Notes: generated from the letters alone by a model not told the origin. A stretch of DNA of 64,000 bases from Myxococcales bacterium (GCA_016717005.1 JADJUF010000037.1:806001-870000); one strand, 5' to 3'; shown: positions 8,504 through 17,635, counted from the first letter of the stretch. Made by a program: numbers and translations.

Positions 8504-8509
8504 ACTGTA
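8504..8509 (-). promoter_or_regulatory. -10 box TACAGT for the 929-aa gene
   Basis: Minus-strand TACAGT is 7 nt before GTG 8496. Confidence 0.55.
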
Positions 8510-8705
8510 ACCGAGGGCGCCCGGCCAGCGCGACCGCGCCAGCCGTCGGCGCACGCACATCGATGATTCCGGAGCGACGCCAGGCCCGCCGGACCCGCGC
8601 CCGGATCGGTCTCGAGCGGAGGCCGCTTGGTCGCCCGGTCCTCGACTCCTGCGCCCCGGTCGCCGAGGTCACGTCAGCGCGGCGCCCAGCGCACCGCCCG
8701 CCGCG

Positions 8706-9539
8706 TCACTGCTCGCAGAACTCGCGGCCGTCGTCGGGATAGCGGAACAAGATCGAGTAACACATCTCGGTGTCGGAGCTCTCGCCGTAGGTGATCGTGG
8801 CGCCGGTGGTGTTGTTCCAGGTGCACTCGGTCGTGATCGTGTCGCCCGGCGCCAGCTCGATCGACTCGAACGGCACGATCTTCTGGTGCTCGAACGAGTA
8901 CGCGTCGTCGTAGATCACGCGCGGCACGCCGCCGGCGGTGAGCGTGGTCGTCAGGTGCGTACCGTACTGGTGCATGTGCGGGAACACCGCGAACACGGTC
9001 TGGGGCGCGGTGACGGTGCAGGTGCCGCGGGCGGTCGCGACGCCGGGCGCGATCGCGAGATCCTTGGGCCCCGGCAGGAACAGATCGACGTCGTGCTGGA
9101 TCGTCGTCGGATCGGCGGTCTGGACCTCGACGCCCGAGGTGCCGGTCAGGGTCGTCTCGGCGATGTTGTAGATGTGCAGCTGCAGCCCGAGGAGCTGGCC
9201 GGCCTCGAGCTTCATCGCGGCGCCGGGCGGGAACGCCAGCTCCGGGGTGCCGACGCCTGACGCGTAGATGAACGTGCCGTCGGTGAGCGACGCGTCGCCC
9301 TTGGCCAGCAGGGTGTGGTGGGTGCCGAGCGGCGCGATCGGGCGGATCGCGGTGATCGCGACGTCGTCGGGCACGGCCGTCAGGCTCACCTGGGAGGTCC
9401 GCTCCTCGCCCGGCGCCAGCGACCAGCTGGCGGTGACCAGCGGCTCCCAGGTCGGCGGGTCGGTCGGCGGCGGATCGTCGGTGCAGCCGGCGAAGAGGAG
9501 CGCGCCGAGGGCGGGGACGGCGAGGGAGGTCGAGCGCAT
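8706..9539 (-). CDS. Copper type II monooxygenase-like lipoprotein (PHM fold)
   Basis: A 277-aa lipoprotein with lipobox LFAGC (residues ~13-17). The rest follows the peptidylglycine alpha-hydroxylating monooxygenase / dopamine beta-monooxygenase fold. Candidate CuH ligands are the HH pair in GTHHTLL and the His in LQLHIYN. Candidate CuM ligands are the HMH of FPHMHQYG and the Met of DTEMCY. The pattern is common among myxobacterial lipoproteins. True monooxygenase activity is not proven; it could be a copper carrier. The start is the ATG at 9539, 8 nt after a -10 box, rather than the ATG four codons upstream. Confidence 0.8.
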   Translation of the reverse strand: MRSTSLAVPALGALLFAGCTDDPPPTDPPTWEPLVTASWSLAPGEERTSQVSLTAVPDDVAITAIRPIAPLGTHHTLLAKGDASLTDGTFIYASGVGTPELAFPPGAAMKLEAGQLLGLQLHIYNIAETTLTGTSGVEVQTADPTTIQHDVDLFLPGPKDLAIAPGVATARGTCTVTAPQTVFAVFPHMHQYGTHLTTTLTAGGVPRVIYDDAYSFEHQKIVPFESIELAPGDTITTECTWNNTTGATITYGESSDTEMCYSILFRYPDDGREFCEQ

Positions 9540-9547
9540 GGCGCGCG

Positions 9548-9553
9548 ACACTA
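9548..9553 (-). promoter_or_regulatory. -10 box TAGTGT deciding the start at 9539
   Basis: Minus-strand TAGTGT, 8 nt before ATG 9539. The alternative ATG at 9551 lies inside the box. Confidence 0.55.
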
Positions 9554-9621
9554 CACGAGAACGCGGGGCGGCTCGCGAGGATCCGCGGGCCGGAGCGGGA
9601 ACCTGGCCGCGGCGGGCAGGC

Positions 9622-9627
9622 TATGGT
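9622..9627 (+). promoter_or_regulatory. -10 box TATGGT for RNase D
   Basis: TATGGT with 5 nt to GTG 9633. Confidence 0.5.
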
Positions 9628-9632
9628 GCGGC

Positions 9633-10769
9633 GTGCCCGACGCCCCGACTCGATGGATCCGCACCGCTGATCAGCTCGAAGACCTCGTCGACGACCTGGC
9701 CGGGGTCCGCGCGATCGGCCTCGACACCGAGGCGGACAGCCTGCACCACTACGCCGAGCAGGTCTGCCTGATCCAGCTGACCGCGTTCGGCGGCGCGTCG
9801 TGCCTGATCGATCCCCTGGCGGTGCGCGATCTGGCGCCGCTCGCGCCGATCCTCGAGGACCCGACGGTGGTCAAGGTGGTCCACGGCGGCGACAACGACG
9901 TCACGTCGCTGCGGCGCGACTTCGACCTGCGCTTCCGCACGATCTTCGACACGGCGATCGCGGCGCGGCTCCTGGGCGACGCCGAGGTCGGGCTGCAGGC
10001 GCTGGTGCGCGCCGAGCTGGGGGTCGAGCTCAGCAAGGGCAGCCAGCGCGACGACTGGTCGAAGCGTCCGCTGACCCCGAAGCAAGAGGCGTACGCGCTG
10101 GCCGACGTCGCGCACCTGATGGCGCTGGCGACCCGGCTCACCGCGCGCCTGGCCGCCGCGGGCCGCACCGAGTGGGCGCGCGAGGAGTTCGCGGCGCTCG
10201 AGGGCCTGGTGCCCAACGCCTCGACGCGCACGGAGCCCGACGGGTTCCGGCGGATCAAGGGCTCCGCCGCGCTGTCGCGGCGGCAGCAGGCCGTGCTGCG
10301 CGAGCTGTACGTGTGGCGGGAGGCGCGCGCCGCCGCCGCCGATCGGCCGCCGTTCAAGATCGTCGGCCCCGAGCTGCTCCTGACGCTGGCCGAGCGATCG
10401 CCGACGGCCGTGGCCGACGTGGCCCGCGCGCTGGCGGCCTACCCGCGCCAGGCCGATGAGGTCGAGGCCGTGGCCGCGGCCATCGCGCGCGGCCTGGCGC
10501 TGCCCGAGCGCGATCTGCCGAACCTCACGCACGGCGAGCGCAAGACGTTCGCGCCCGCGGCCAAGCGCCGGGTCGTGGCGCTGCGCGCCTGGCGTGACGG
10601 CGAGGCCGAGCGGTCCCGGCTCGACCCGGCGATCGTCCTGTCCCAGCGCGTGATCGAGCGCGTCGCCGTCGCCGGCCCGCGCTCGCTCGACGAGCTCGCC
10701 GAGATCGACGGCGTGCGCCGCTGGCGGGTCGACGCGTGGGGCCCGGCGCTGCTCGCCGCCGCCGGCTGA
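9633..10769 (+). CDS. rnd: Ribonuclease D
   Basis: A 378-aa protein with a DEDD-type 3'-5' exonuclease domain. Exo I is LDTEADSLHHY (first Asp and Glu), Exo II is HGGDNDVTSLRRDF (second Asp), and Exo III is EAYALADVAHL (Tyr and last Asp). Between Exo II and III it has the family motif SQRDDWSKRPLT. The C-terminal half holds two helical HRDC-like regions (SRRQQAVLRELYVWREAR and the end segment SLDELAEIDGVRRW). It trims tRNA and other structured RNA 3' ends in the cytoplasm. The size fits bacterial RNase D. The GTG start directly follows a -10 box. Confidence 0.92.
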   Translation: MPDAPTRWIRTADQLEDLVDDLAGVRAIGLDTEADSLHHYAEQVCLIQLTAFGGASCLIDPLAVRDLAPLAPILEDPTVVKVVHGGDNDVTSLRRDFDLRFRTIFDTAIAARLLGDAEVGLQALVRAELGVELSKGSQRDDWSKRPLTPKQEAYALADVAHLMALATRLTARLAAAGRTEWAREEFAALEGLVPNASTRTEPDGFRRIKGSAALSRRQQAVLRELYVWREARAAAADRPPFKIVGPELLLTLAERSPTAVADVARALAAYPRQADEVEAVAAAIARGLALPERDLPNLTHGERKTFAPAAKRRVVALRAWRDGEAERSRLDPAIVLSQRVIERVAVAGPRSLDELAEIDGVRRWRVDAWGPALLAAAG

Positions 10770-11028
10770 GCCCGCCCTCGCTCAGCGCCGCGGCCCAGGA
10801 TCTGCGCCCGTCATCGCTGCGGTGGTGCGGGCATGCCGCACCGCGGCTGGTCCAGGGCCCCCCCCCCGCGCACGTGCACACGCGCGTAGATGCGATGGCG
10901 CCGCGTCGCCTCCACGGCGCCCGGGCCGGCGCCGGTTGCGGCATCGAGGCCTCGATCGGGTGATGGGCCGCCATCGACGGCCATCGGTCCGGCCTCGCGG
11001 GCCTGCCGCGGCCGCGGTATCGCTGGGC
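10770..11028. other. Intergenic, no gene seen
   Basis: Between rnd and the protease gene. It contains a run of nine C near 10859, a likely spot for sequencing slippage. TATCGCT occurs just before the protease ATG, a possible imperfect -10 box. Confidence 0.5.
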
Positions 11029-12261
11029 ATGCTCGCCGCTCGGTCGTGCGCTCCGCTCCTGGCCGCTGCCCTCGGCCTCGTCGCCGGCTGTGTCGAGCCG
11101 GGCGAGGCGCCGCTGGGGGAACAGCCCCAGGCGATCGTCAACGGCATCGCCGATCCCAACCACCGCTACGTCGTCGGCGTCGGCGGCGCGAACCGCGCGT
11201 TCTGCACCGGCACGGTGATCTCGCGCCGGACCGTGCTGACCGCGGGCCACTGCATCGGCGGGGTCCGCAACATCTTCCTGGGTCCGTCGATCAACGGCGC
11301 CGCCGGCACGCGGATCGCCGTGGCCGAGGAGATCCTGCACCCGCTCTACCGCGCGCTGCCCAACGACAACGCCACGTTCGATCTCGGCATCCTGCGCCTG
11401 GCCGCCGACGCCCCAGTGCAGGCGGCGCCGCTCCTGCGCGACACGATGACCAACACCCCGCGCTTCATCGGGCCGGCGCTGGTGTTCGTCGGCTACGGCG
11501 TGACCTCCGGGGCCGGCGCGGGCTTCGGCACCCGGCGCGTCGCGACCTTCCCGATCAAGGTCATCGGCCCGGCGGTGGTGGGCAACTCGTACCCGGCCCC
11601 CGACGACCTGACGCCCGAGCTGTTCTACTTCCTCAACAGCGAGACGATGAACCGCACGACCTGCAGCGGCGACTCCGGCGGGCCGGCGTTCTTCGTCGAG
11701 CACGGCGTCGAGTGGCTGACCGGCGTGACCTCGTCGGGCGACGCCGACTGCACGCTCGACGGCGCCGAGCAGCGCGCCGATCTGCCGTTCATCACCGACT
11801 TCATCCAGCCGCACATCGATCAGTTCGAGGCCGGCGATCCGTGCCGGGCCGACGGCGTCTGCGCCGAGGCCTGCACCGTCGACGGTCAGGTCGGCGACCC
11901 CGACTGCGCCGCCGCCCACTGCGCCGCCGACGGCGTCTGCGCCGAGGCCTGCACCGCCCCGCGCGATCCCGACTGCACCGCCATCGCCGCGGGCAACTGC
12001 GGCGACAACGGCGTCTGCGACCCGACCTGCCCCGCCGACCCCGACTGCGCCCGGCAGTGCGGCGCCGAGGGCAACTGCATCCCCGGCTGCGACGACCCCG
12101 ACTGCGTCGGGCAGCCGCCCGGCCCTGACGCCGGCGCGGGCGCGACCGACGCCGACGACGCCGGCGGCTGCGGGTGCCGCACCGGCGCGCCACCGACCCT
12201 CGCCACTCTCGCCTGGCTCCTCGCCGCGGCCGCGGTCCTGCGCCGACGCGCGCCGCGGTGA
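11029..12261 (+). CDS. Secreted trypsin-like serine protease with MYXO-CTERM-like tail
   Basis: A 410-aa exported protein. A lipoprotein-like signal (GLVAGC) is followed by a mature start VNGIADPNHRY and an S1 (chymotrypsin-fold) domain. The catalytic triad is His in TAGHCIGG, Asp in FDLGILRL and Ser in CSGDSGGPA. After the protease domain (~270 aa) come four Cys-rich units of the type CRADGVCAEACT...GDPDC, seen in myxobacterial surface proteins. The C-terminus is DAGGCGCRTG, a hydrophobic helix and RRRAPR, matching the MYXO-CTERM sorting pattern. It is probably displayed on or released from the cell surface. ATG 11029 gives the best signal peptide. Confidence 0.9.
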   Translation: MLAARSCAPLLAAALGLVAGCVEPGEAPLGEQPQAIVNGIADPNHRYVVGVGGANRAFCTGTVISRRTVLTAGHCIGGVRNIFLGPSINGAAGTRIAVAEEILHPLYRALPNDNATFDLGILRLAADAPVQAAPLLRDTMTNTPRFIGPALVFVGYGVTSGAGAGFGTRRVATFPIKVIGPAVVGNSYPAPDDLTPELFYFLNSETMNRTTCSGDSGGPAFFVEHGVEWLTGVTSSGDADCTLDGAEQRADLPFITDFIQPHIDQFEAGDPCRADGVCAEACTVDGQVGDPDCAAAHCAADGVCAEACTAPRDPDCTAIAAGNCGDNGVCDPTCPADPDCARQCGAEGNCIPGCDDPDCVGQPPGPDAGAGATDADDAGGCGCRTGAPPTLATLAWLLAAAAVLRRRAPR

Positions 12262-12442
12262 CGCCGCGGCGGCGCGATCCAGACGGCGGCGACGACGGCG
12301 CGCGCGCTGCGGGCTGACCGGGAGGTTGACGACGATGTCGTGGAGCGCCGCGGCGCCGACCGTCAGGCCCGTCGACGCCGCCGCGTCAACGGCGTGCTGA
12401 GCCTGGCCGACCGTCACCGTGTTCGTCGAGCGCCCCACGCGG

Positions 12443-14467
12443 TCACGCGGTGGCGGTCAGGGCCGGCAGGCCCTCGAGGCGGACGATCTGGACGTGGTCG
12501 TCGGCCTGGACGGCGAAGCACTCGTCGCGCACCCGCTTGGCGGCGGCGCCCCGGCCCGGCCGGTCGGGGAGCGGCACGCGGCGCGGCGCCATGTTCGACC
12601 ACGGCTCGACCACGACGACGCCGATCAGATCGTCGCCGCGGTACCACTCCAGCCAGTAGCGACCGCGCATGGACGCGCCCACGGGGCCGCACCCGTCGTC
12701 GTCGGTCTTGAGCGAGAGCGGCGACGACGACGACGCGCCGGTGGCGAGGTCCCAGCCGTGCAGCGTGAGGCTGGAGTACACGAGCGCGCGATCGTGGAGC
12801 GGCTCGGTCGGGCTCGGGAGCACCAGGCCCTCGAGCCCATCCGCGCTGAGGCGCTCGACGATGCGATCGTCCTCGACCTCGAACACCTTGAACACCCCGT
12901 CGGCCTCCTCGCCGCCGCCGTATTCGCCCAGCAACACGCGGGCGTCGTGACGCGAATCAGCGCACAGGCTCACCGAACGATCTCCGCGCTCGGACTCCAG
13001 CCCGCGCCAGGAGTCCAGCAGCGTGAGGTCGTCGCCCCGGTACAGGTGGAGGTGCACGGCCGGGTGATCGTTGGTGTCGTACTCCCACTGGCAGCCCCAG
13101 AGGTACCGACCATCGGCGGAGAACGTGTACGCGCGCGCGGACAGGCGGACGTCGGCCACGGTGACCGCGGCGCCGCCGTCGGCATCGACCACCGCCAGCG
13201 TGCCGGCGCTCGTGCAGACGAAGCGGCGGCCCGACGGATGGATCGCCTCGAGCGACCCGGGCGCGGTGAACGCCACGGGTGGCGCGTCGAGGTCGTCCAG
13301 GTCATGGATCGCGTGGCCGTCGTCGCGGATGGCGAAGAACCGCCCGGTGGGGTCGACCTTCCCGAGCACGCCGCGGAACCGCTTGAGCTCGCGGAGCCGG
13401 GCGCCGGCCTCGTCAGCGGCCTCGTCAGCGGCCTCGTCAGCGGCCTCGTCAGCGGCCTCGTCAGCGGCCTCGTCAGCGGCCTCGTCAGCGGCCTCGTCAG
13501 CGGCCTCGTCATCGTCCTCGGCGGCCTCGGCGCGCGCCCACGCCGCGCCGCGCCAGCTCGGTGGATGCACGGCCGCGAGCCTTTTGTACGCATCGATGGG
13601 CTGCCTGTTGAAGTCGGCGCCGTCCGGGGTCCCGACGAGGAACTCGTCCCCGGAGATCAGCAGCTCCTCGCGCGCGTCGAGGTGGTAAGAGACCACGTTC
13701 GGCTTGATCGCCGTGAGCTCGGTCGCGCCGGGCTCGAGCTGGTGCAGCCCCGAGAGCCCCGTCGCCACCCACAGCTTGCCGAACGCCTTCGCCACCCGGT
13801 GCAGCGGGTACTCGAACGGTCCCCGTCGCGTCAGGTCGCGCAGCGAGCCCTCGACGATGAAGTCCGCGCCGGTGCCGCACGCGTAGATCTCGTCCTCGCC
13901 GACCACCCACACCGATCCGAGCGCGCCCGTGACCGGCGACGGCACCGCGACCCAGCGATCGCCGGCCCAGCGGGAGATGCTGCCCCGCAGGCCGACCGCC
14001 AGCACCAGGTCGGGATGGATCCCGTGCATCCCCTGGACCGCATGCTCCGGCGCCGCGATCTCACCCCACGCGCCGTCGGCGCCGCGCAGGAACATCGCGC
14101 CGCGCGTGCCGCCTGGCGCGAGCCCCCACGCGAAGGCCAGGTCGTGACCGTCGAGGCCCCAGACCCCCGAGAAGCCTCCACGCTGGTTGAAGACGTCCCA
14201 GGCGTCCTGGTCTTCGTCGCGCCGCGACAGGATCGCCCCGCCCTGGTGGGTGACGATGATCTCGCCGGTCGCCGCCCGCCAGATGCCGCTGAAGCGCCCG
14301 GACGTGGGGATCGAACAGGCCGCGCCCTTGCCCCGGATCTCGAAGCAGTGGGACTCGCCGGTGTCGATCGCGAACGGGGCGTCGATGTCCCAGCGCAGGG
14401 CGATGCACGCGGCCTCGTCGAACCGCGCTCCGCTCACCTGTCCGAAAGCATGCTGGTACTCGCTCAT
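12443..14467 (-). CDS. Beta-propeller-like protein with (DEAA)n insert, 674 aa
   Basis: A cytoplasmic-looking 674-aa protein built of repeated ~45-residue beta units with SxDGRYLWG or W-G-x-D motifs, so probably one or two beta-propellers. Examples are GVWGLDGHDLAFAWG, SVWVVGEDEIYACG and YTFSADGRYLWGCQWEY. Between the two halves (about residues 320-355) sits an acidic insert of about nine DEAA repeats coded by a 12-bp tandem repeat. The start MSEYQHAF is preceded by an AGCGAGG Shine-Dalgarno-like sequence. No enzyme motif is visible. A similar type of propeller is encoded next to the toxin at 57137, so a protein-binding role is possible. Confidence 0.7.
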   Translation of the reverse strand: MSEYQHAFGQVSGARFDEAACIALRWDIDAPFAIDTGESHCFEIRGKGAACSIPTSGRFSGIWRAATGEIIVTHQGGAILSRRDEDQDAWDVFNQRGGFSGVWGLDGHDLAFAWGLAPGGTRGAMFLRGADGAWGEIAAPEHAVQGMHGIHPDLVLAVGLRGSISRWAGDRWVAVPSPVTGALGSVWVVGEDEIYACGTGADFIVEGSLRDLTRRGPFEYPLHRVAKAFGKLWVATGLSGLHQLEPGATELTAIKPNVVSYHLDAREELLISGDEFLVGTPDGADFNRQPIDAYKRLAAVHPPSWRGAAWARAEAAEDDDEAADEAADEAADEAADEAADEAADEAADEAADEAGARLRELKRFRGVLGKVDPTGRFFAIRDDGHAIHDLDDLDAPPVAFTAPGSLEAIHPSGRRFVCTSAGTLAVVDADGGAAVTVADVRLSARAYTFSADGRYLWGCQWEYDTNDHPAVHLHLYRGDDLTLLDSWRGLESERGDRSVSLCADSRHDARVLLGEYGGGEEADGVFKVFEVEDDRIVERLSADGLEGLVLPSPTEPLHDRALVYSSLTLHGWDLATGASSSSPLSLKTDDDGCGPVGASMRGRYWLEWYRGDDLIGVVVVEPWSNMAPRRVPLPDRPGRGAAAKRVRDECFAVQADDHVQIVRLEGLPALTATA
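13405..13512 (-). repeat. 12-bp in-frame tandem repeat coding DEAA
   Basis: About nine near-perfect copies of a 12-bp unit (plus strand GCCTCGTCAGCG) inside the beta-propeller gene. Copy-number change keeps the frame and only changes the length of an acidic helical linker. Confidence 0.93.
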
Positions 14468-14817
14468 GTGCCTCGCTTGAAGGGGTGGCGTCCCACCGGT
14501 GCCGCGGCGGTGGTGCGCGGCGGGCGACGGGACGTCTGCCCCGCACCTGTTGCAGCGATCATGCCGGCGGCGACCACGGCCTGCGCGAGTCCAGCCGCAG
14601 CTCGGGATGCGGCGTCGTGCACGACCTACACAACCCGCGGGCCCCGACGCGCCGGACCGGCTCGACTCGGGCGCCTGACCGACGGCCCGCGCGCACGATC
14701 CAGCGGGGCGCCCACCCTGGCGTGGCGGTCGGGCCACGCCGCGGGTGGGTCGATCGCGCGAGACGGCGCTAATGGGCTTCCGCCTCCGGCCGGACTGGTC
14801 TAGTCATGGGGCCCCCG
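14468..14817. other. Intergenic, divergent promoter region, no gene seen
   Basis: About 350 bp between the beta-propeller gene and the CDP-alcohol phosphatidyltransferase gene, transcribed apart. No convincing ORF on either strand. TAGTCA at 14801 lies 11 nt before the ATG at 14818 and may be the -10 box of the plus-strand gene. Confidence 0.4.
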
Positions 14818-15651
14818 ATGAGCACCCCTGCCACCGCCCCCGAGAGTCCGCCGCCGCCCGCCGCCGGAGCGCCCGCCCGGCGCCCGCCCGGCTGGTTCGG
14901 CATCAAGGACCTGTTCACCACGATCAACGCCCTCGGCGGCGTGGTCGCGATCTGCCTGTGCATCGACGGCGAGCCGTTCTGGGCCGGCCTGTCGATCCTG
15001 ATCGGCTACACCTTCGGCGACACCCTCGACGGCTGGGTGGCGCGCAAGCTCGGCACGTCGAACCTGTTCGGCGCCGAATACGACACGATCTCCGATCACC
15101 TCGCGCACTGCATCGCCCCCGGCGCGATCGTCTACACGGTCTACCGCGACGTCGACCTGGGCCTGGTGCCGTGGTTCCAGCACGTGCTGGCGATCGCGCT
15201 CGGCGGGTCGATCATGGTGACCGCCTCGATCCGCCACGCCCGCAACATCGCCCGGCCCATCAGCTACCGCGGGATCTGGATCGGCCTGCCGCGCACGGTG
15301 CTCGGCTTCCTCCCGATCGCCTACGTCAACGCAGCGCTGACGGCGCACATCCCCGGCGGCTACTGGATCGGCGTGCCGGTGATCCTGGGCGCGTCGGTCG
15401 CGGCGCTGACCTACCTGCCGTTCCCGAACCACCACCTGCCGCGCCGCCACCACTGGTACGCGCGGCTGTGGATCGTGGCGACCTTCGGCGGCCTGGCCGC
15501 GGTGGCCCTGCTCGCGCCGCGCTACCTGTTCGACGGCCTGTTCGTCGTGACGTTCAGCTACTCGACCGGCTCGTGGATCGTGCTCACGCCCGACGAGCGC
15601 CGCGCCTTCCGCGAGGCCGTGCGCAAGGGCCTGGCCGAAGCCTCGGCGTGA
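14818..15651 (+). CDS. CDP-alcohol phosphatidyltransferase (membrane)
   Basis: A 277-aa integral membrane protein. The full CDP-alcohol phosphotransferase signature D-x2-DG-x2-AR-x8-G-x3-D-x3-D is seen from GDTLDGWVARKLG to GAEYDTISD (about residues 78-103). About six to eight hydrophobic segments follow. It displaces CMP from a CDP-linked lipid with an alcohol (serine, inositol or glycerol phosphate) to make a phospholipid at the inner membrane. The length and first-segment position resemble phosphatidylserine synthases, but the acceptor is not proven. The Pro/Ala-rich N-terminus (~30 aa) is cytoplasmic. It is followed 4 bp later by the DUF1801 gene, so the two are probably co-transcribed. 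Confidence 0.88.
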   Translation: MSTPATAPESPPPPAAGAPARRPPGWFGIKDLFTTINALGGVVAICLCIDGEPFWAGLSILIGYTFGDTLDGWVARKLGTSNLFGAEYDTISDHLAHCIAPGAIVYTVYRDVDLGLVPWFQHVLAIALGGSIMVTASIRHARNIARPISYRGIWIGLPRTVLGFLPIAYVNAALTAHIPGGYWIGVPVILGASVAALTYLPFPNHHLPRRHHWYARLWIVATFGGLAAVALLAPRYLFDGLFVVTFSYSTGSWIVLTPDERRAFREAVRKGLAEASA

Positions 15652-15655
15652 CGGC

Positions 15656-16300
15656 ATGACCAGGGCCGCGTCCCGCGCACGCGCGCCGCGCCCGTCGGCC
15701 GCCGCGTCGAAGGCCACCGCGCCGAAGGCCGCGCCGAAGACCGCCGCGCCGAAAGCCGCTGCGCCGAAGCCTGCGGCGAAGCCCGCCGCTGCGAAGCCCG
15801 CCGCCAAGGCCGCGCCGCAGAAGCCGCCCAGGGCCCGCGCCGCGGTGGCCCGAGCGGTCCCGCCGACCGAGGCCACGTCCGCCGGTCATCGGGCGCGGCC
15901 GGTGACGCTGCTGTCGGGCGGCAACCCGCAGATCGCGAAGGCCGACGGCGACGCCCCGGTGCAGGCGTACCTCGCCGCGCTGCCGCCCTGGAAGCAGGAC
16001 ATCGGGCGCAGGCTCGACGCGCTGATCGTGCGGACCGTGCCCGGCGTGCGCAAGGCGGTGAAGTGGAACTCGCCGTTCTACGGACTCGACGGCCAGGGCT
16101 GGTTCCTGGGGCTCCACACCTTCACGCGCTACCTCAAGGTCGCGTTCTTCCGCGGCGCGTCGCTGCGCCCGATCCCGCCCGGCACCAGCAAGGGCAAGGA
16201 CACGCGCTACCTCGACATCCACGAGGGCGACGCGCTCGACGACGCGCTGCTGGCGAGCTGGGTGACGCAGGCGGCGGCGCTGCCCGGCTGGATCCCCTGA
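15656..16300 (+). CDS. DUF1801 protein with Lys/Ala/Pro histone-H1-like tail
   Basis: A 214-aa protein. The C-terminal ~125 residues match DUF1801 (YdhG-like): KAVKWNSPFYG, GWFLGLHTFTRYLKVAFF and the ending ALPGW. The N-terminal ~75 residues are a basic tail of repeated APKAA/AKPAA units like eukaryotic H1 or bacterial AlgP/Hc1 tails, and may bind nucleic acid. DUF1801 proteins have no established reaction. The gene starts 4 bp after the phosphatidyltransferase stop. The same kind of tail is on the TPR protein at 52663. Confidence 0.85.
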   Translation: MTRAASRARAPRPSAAASKATAPKAAPKTAAPKAAAPKPAAKPAAAKPAAKAAPQKPPRARAAVARAVPPTEATSAGHRARPVTLLSGGNPQIAKADGDAPVQAYLAALPPWKQDIGRRLDALIVRTVPGVRKAVKWNSPFYGLDGQGWFLGLHTFTRYLKVAFFRGASLRPIPPGTSKGKDTRYLDIHEGDALDDALLASWVTQAAALPGWIP

Positions 16301-16442
16301 CCACGCTCGATCAAGCCGCGATCATCGACCGCGACGGCGCGGTCCGGACCTCTCGAGGAGCCTGCGGTGACGATCATCCGCACCGTGTCCGTGGTCGCGG
16401 TGTCCGTGCTGCTCGCCGCGAGCACGCCGAGCCCCCGACGAC

Positions 16443-16550
16443 GGCCCACGGCCGCGGGTCAGCGGCGGCGGCCTTGCGCTCGGCGACGCTCGCACCAGCG
16501 TGACGGCTCACGGCCGCGGGTCAGCGGCGGCGGCCTTGCGCTCGGCGCGG
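16443..16550 (-). repeat. Duplicated 3' end of the SDR gene
   Basis: The last ~42 bases of the SDR gene (16503-16550; plus strand CACGGCCGCGGGTCAGCGGC onward) are copied at 16443-16485, about 60 bp further downstream in the direction of the gene. In the copy the stop TGA has become TGG. Confidence 0.9.
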
Positions 16551-17369
16551 CGCGCCTCGGCGATCGGCAAGAGCATGCGGCCGATGCTGGGCTTGCCCAG
16601 CAGCCAGTCCATGAAGCGCGGCGAGGTGAGGCCCGCCACCACCAGCGGCTTGATCGGCTTGTCGTTGACGACGATCTCGGGGAGGTCCTCCTCGATCGTC
16701 CGGATCACCGCGCGCACGACCTCGTCGACGTGGGTCGAGCCGACCAGGCCCGGCGCCTGGAAGCCGTACTGGACCTGCTGGTCGGCGTACATGCCGGTGC
16801 CCTCGACGAACCCGGGGCAGATCGCCGACACCCGCACCTGGGTGCCGCGCGCCCGCAGGCTGGCGCGGAGCGAGCGCGAGAAGTTGATCAGCCCGGCCTT
16901 GGTGGCGCCGTAGGTCTCGCCGAAGCCCATCGGCGCCAGGCCCGCCACCGACGCCATGTTGACGATGTGGCCGCGGTCGCGCCAGCATGCCGGGCAACAC
17001 CGCGCGCGCCAGCTGCATCGGCGCGATCAGGTTGACCCGCGTGTGCAGCTCGATCTCCTCGGGCGACAGGTCCTCGAAGAAGCCGACCTCCTCGACGCCG
17101 GCGTTGTTGAGCAGCAGATCGACGTCGCCGAGCCGGTCGGCGGCGGCGGCGACCAGCGCGGCGAGCTGGCGCGGGTCGGCCACGTCGGTCGGGACCACGT
17201 GCACCGGATGGCCGTGCACGGCGCAGCGCGCCTCGGTCTCGGCCAGCCCCGCCGCGTCGCGCGCGGCCAGGACCAGCGCGATCCCGCGCCGCGCCAGGGC
17301 CTCGGCGATGACGGCGCCCATGCCGCGTGATGCGCCGGTGACGATGCCTGTCCTGGGGAAGTCGCTCAT
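16508..17369 (-). pseudogene. Short-chain dehydrogenase/reductase with one frameshift
   Basis: Classical SDR. The N-terminal frame (from ATG 17369) has the cofactor motif TGASRGMG, the NNAG motif and LLARD-type residues. After about base 16970 the sequence continues in another frame with the active-site region (MASVAGLAPMGFGETYGATKAG, with Tyr-x3-Lys as YGATK) and the C-terminus. Joined, they give a full ~287-aa NAD(P)-dependent oxidoreductase. The break is a single missing base near GCGCGACCGCGG, where the family expects ARDRGHIVNMAS. Everything else is intact, so either a recent mutation or a sequence error. The start has a CACGCT box 7 nt upstream. The substrate is unknown. Confidence 0.8.
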
Positions 17370-17430
17370 GCGCGCGAGCGTGCCACGCCGGGCTCCGGAT
17401 GGCGCGCCCGGGCGCGCGATCGTCATGGAC

Positions 17431-17635
17431 AGCGAGACGCGCCCGGCGGTCGTGTTCCGTGCGGCGCCGTCAGCGAGGCGCGCCCGGCGGTCGTGTTCTG
17501 GGCGGCGCCGTCAGCGAGGCGCGCCCGGCGGTCGTGTTCTGTGTGGCGCCGTCAGCGAGACGCGCCCGGCGGTCGTGGTCCGCGCGGCGCCGTTATCGAG
17601 ACGCGCCCGGCGGTCGTGCTCCGTGCGGCGCCGTC
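17431..17635. repeat. 41-bp x5 tandem repeat
   Basis: Five units begin at 17431, 17472, 17513, 17554 and 17595, differing by a few bases. Each contains GCGCCCGGCGGTCGTG. The array lies between the stop of the small lipoprotein gene (17662) and the start of the SDR gene (17369), both on the minus strand. It is therefore in the 3' region of one and upstream of the other. Confidence 0.95.

Noticed and set aside
5860..8742. 960-aa plus-strand open frame
   Set aside because: It is the antisense shadow of the 929-aa gene: Arg/Leu/Val-rich with no domain, while the minus-strand frame has a promoter and natural composition.
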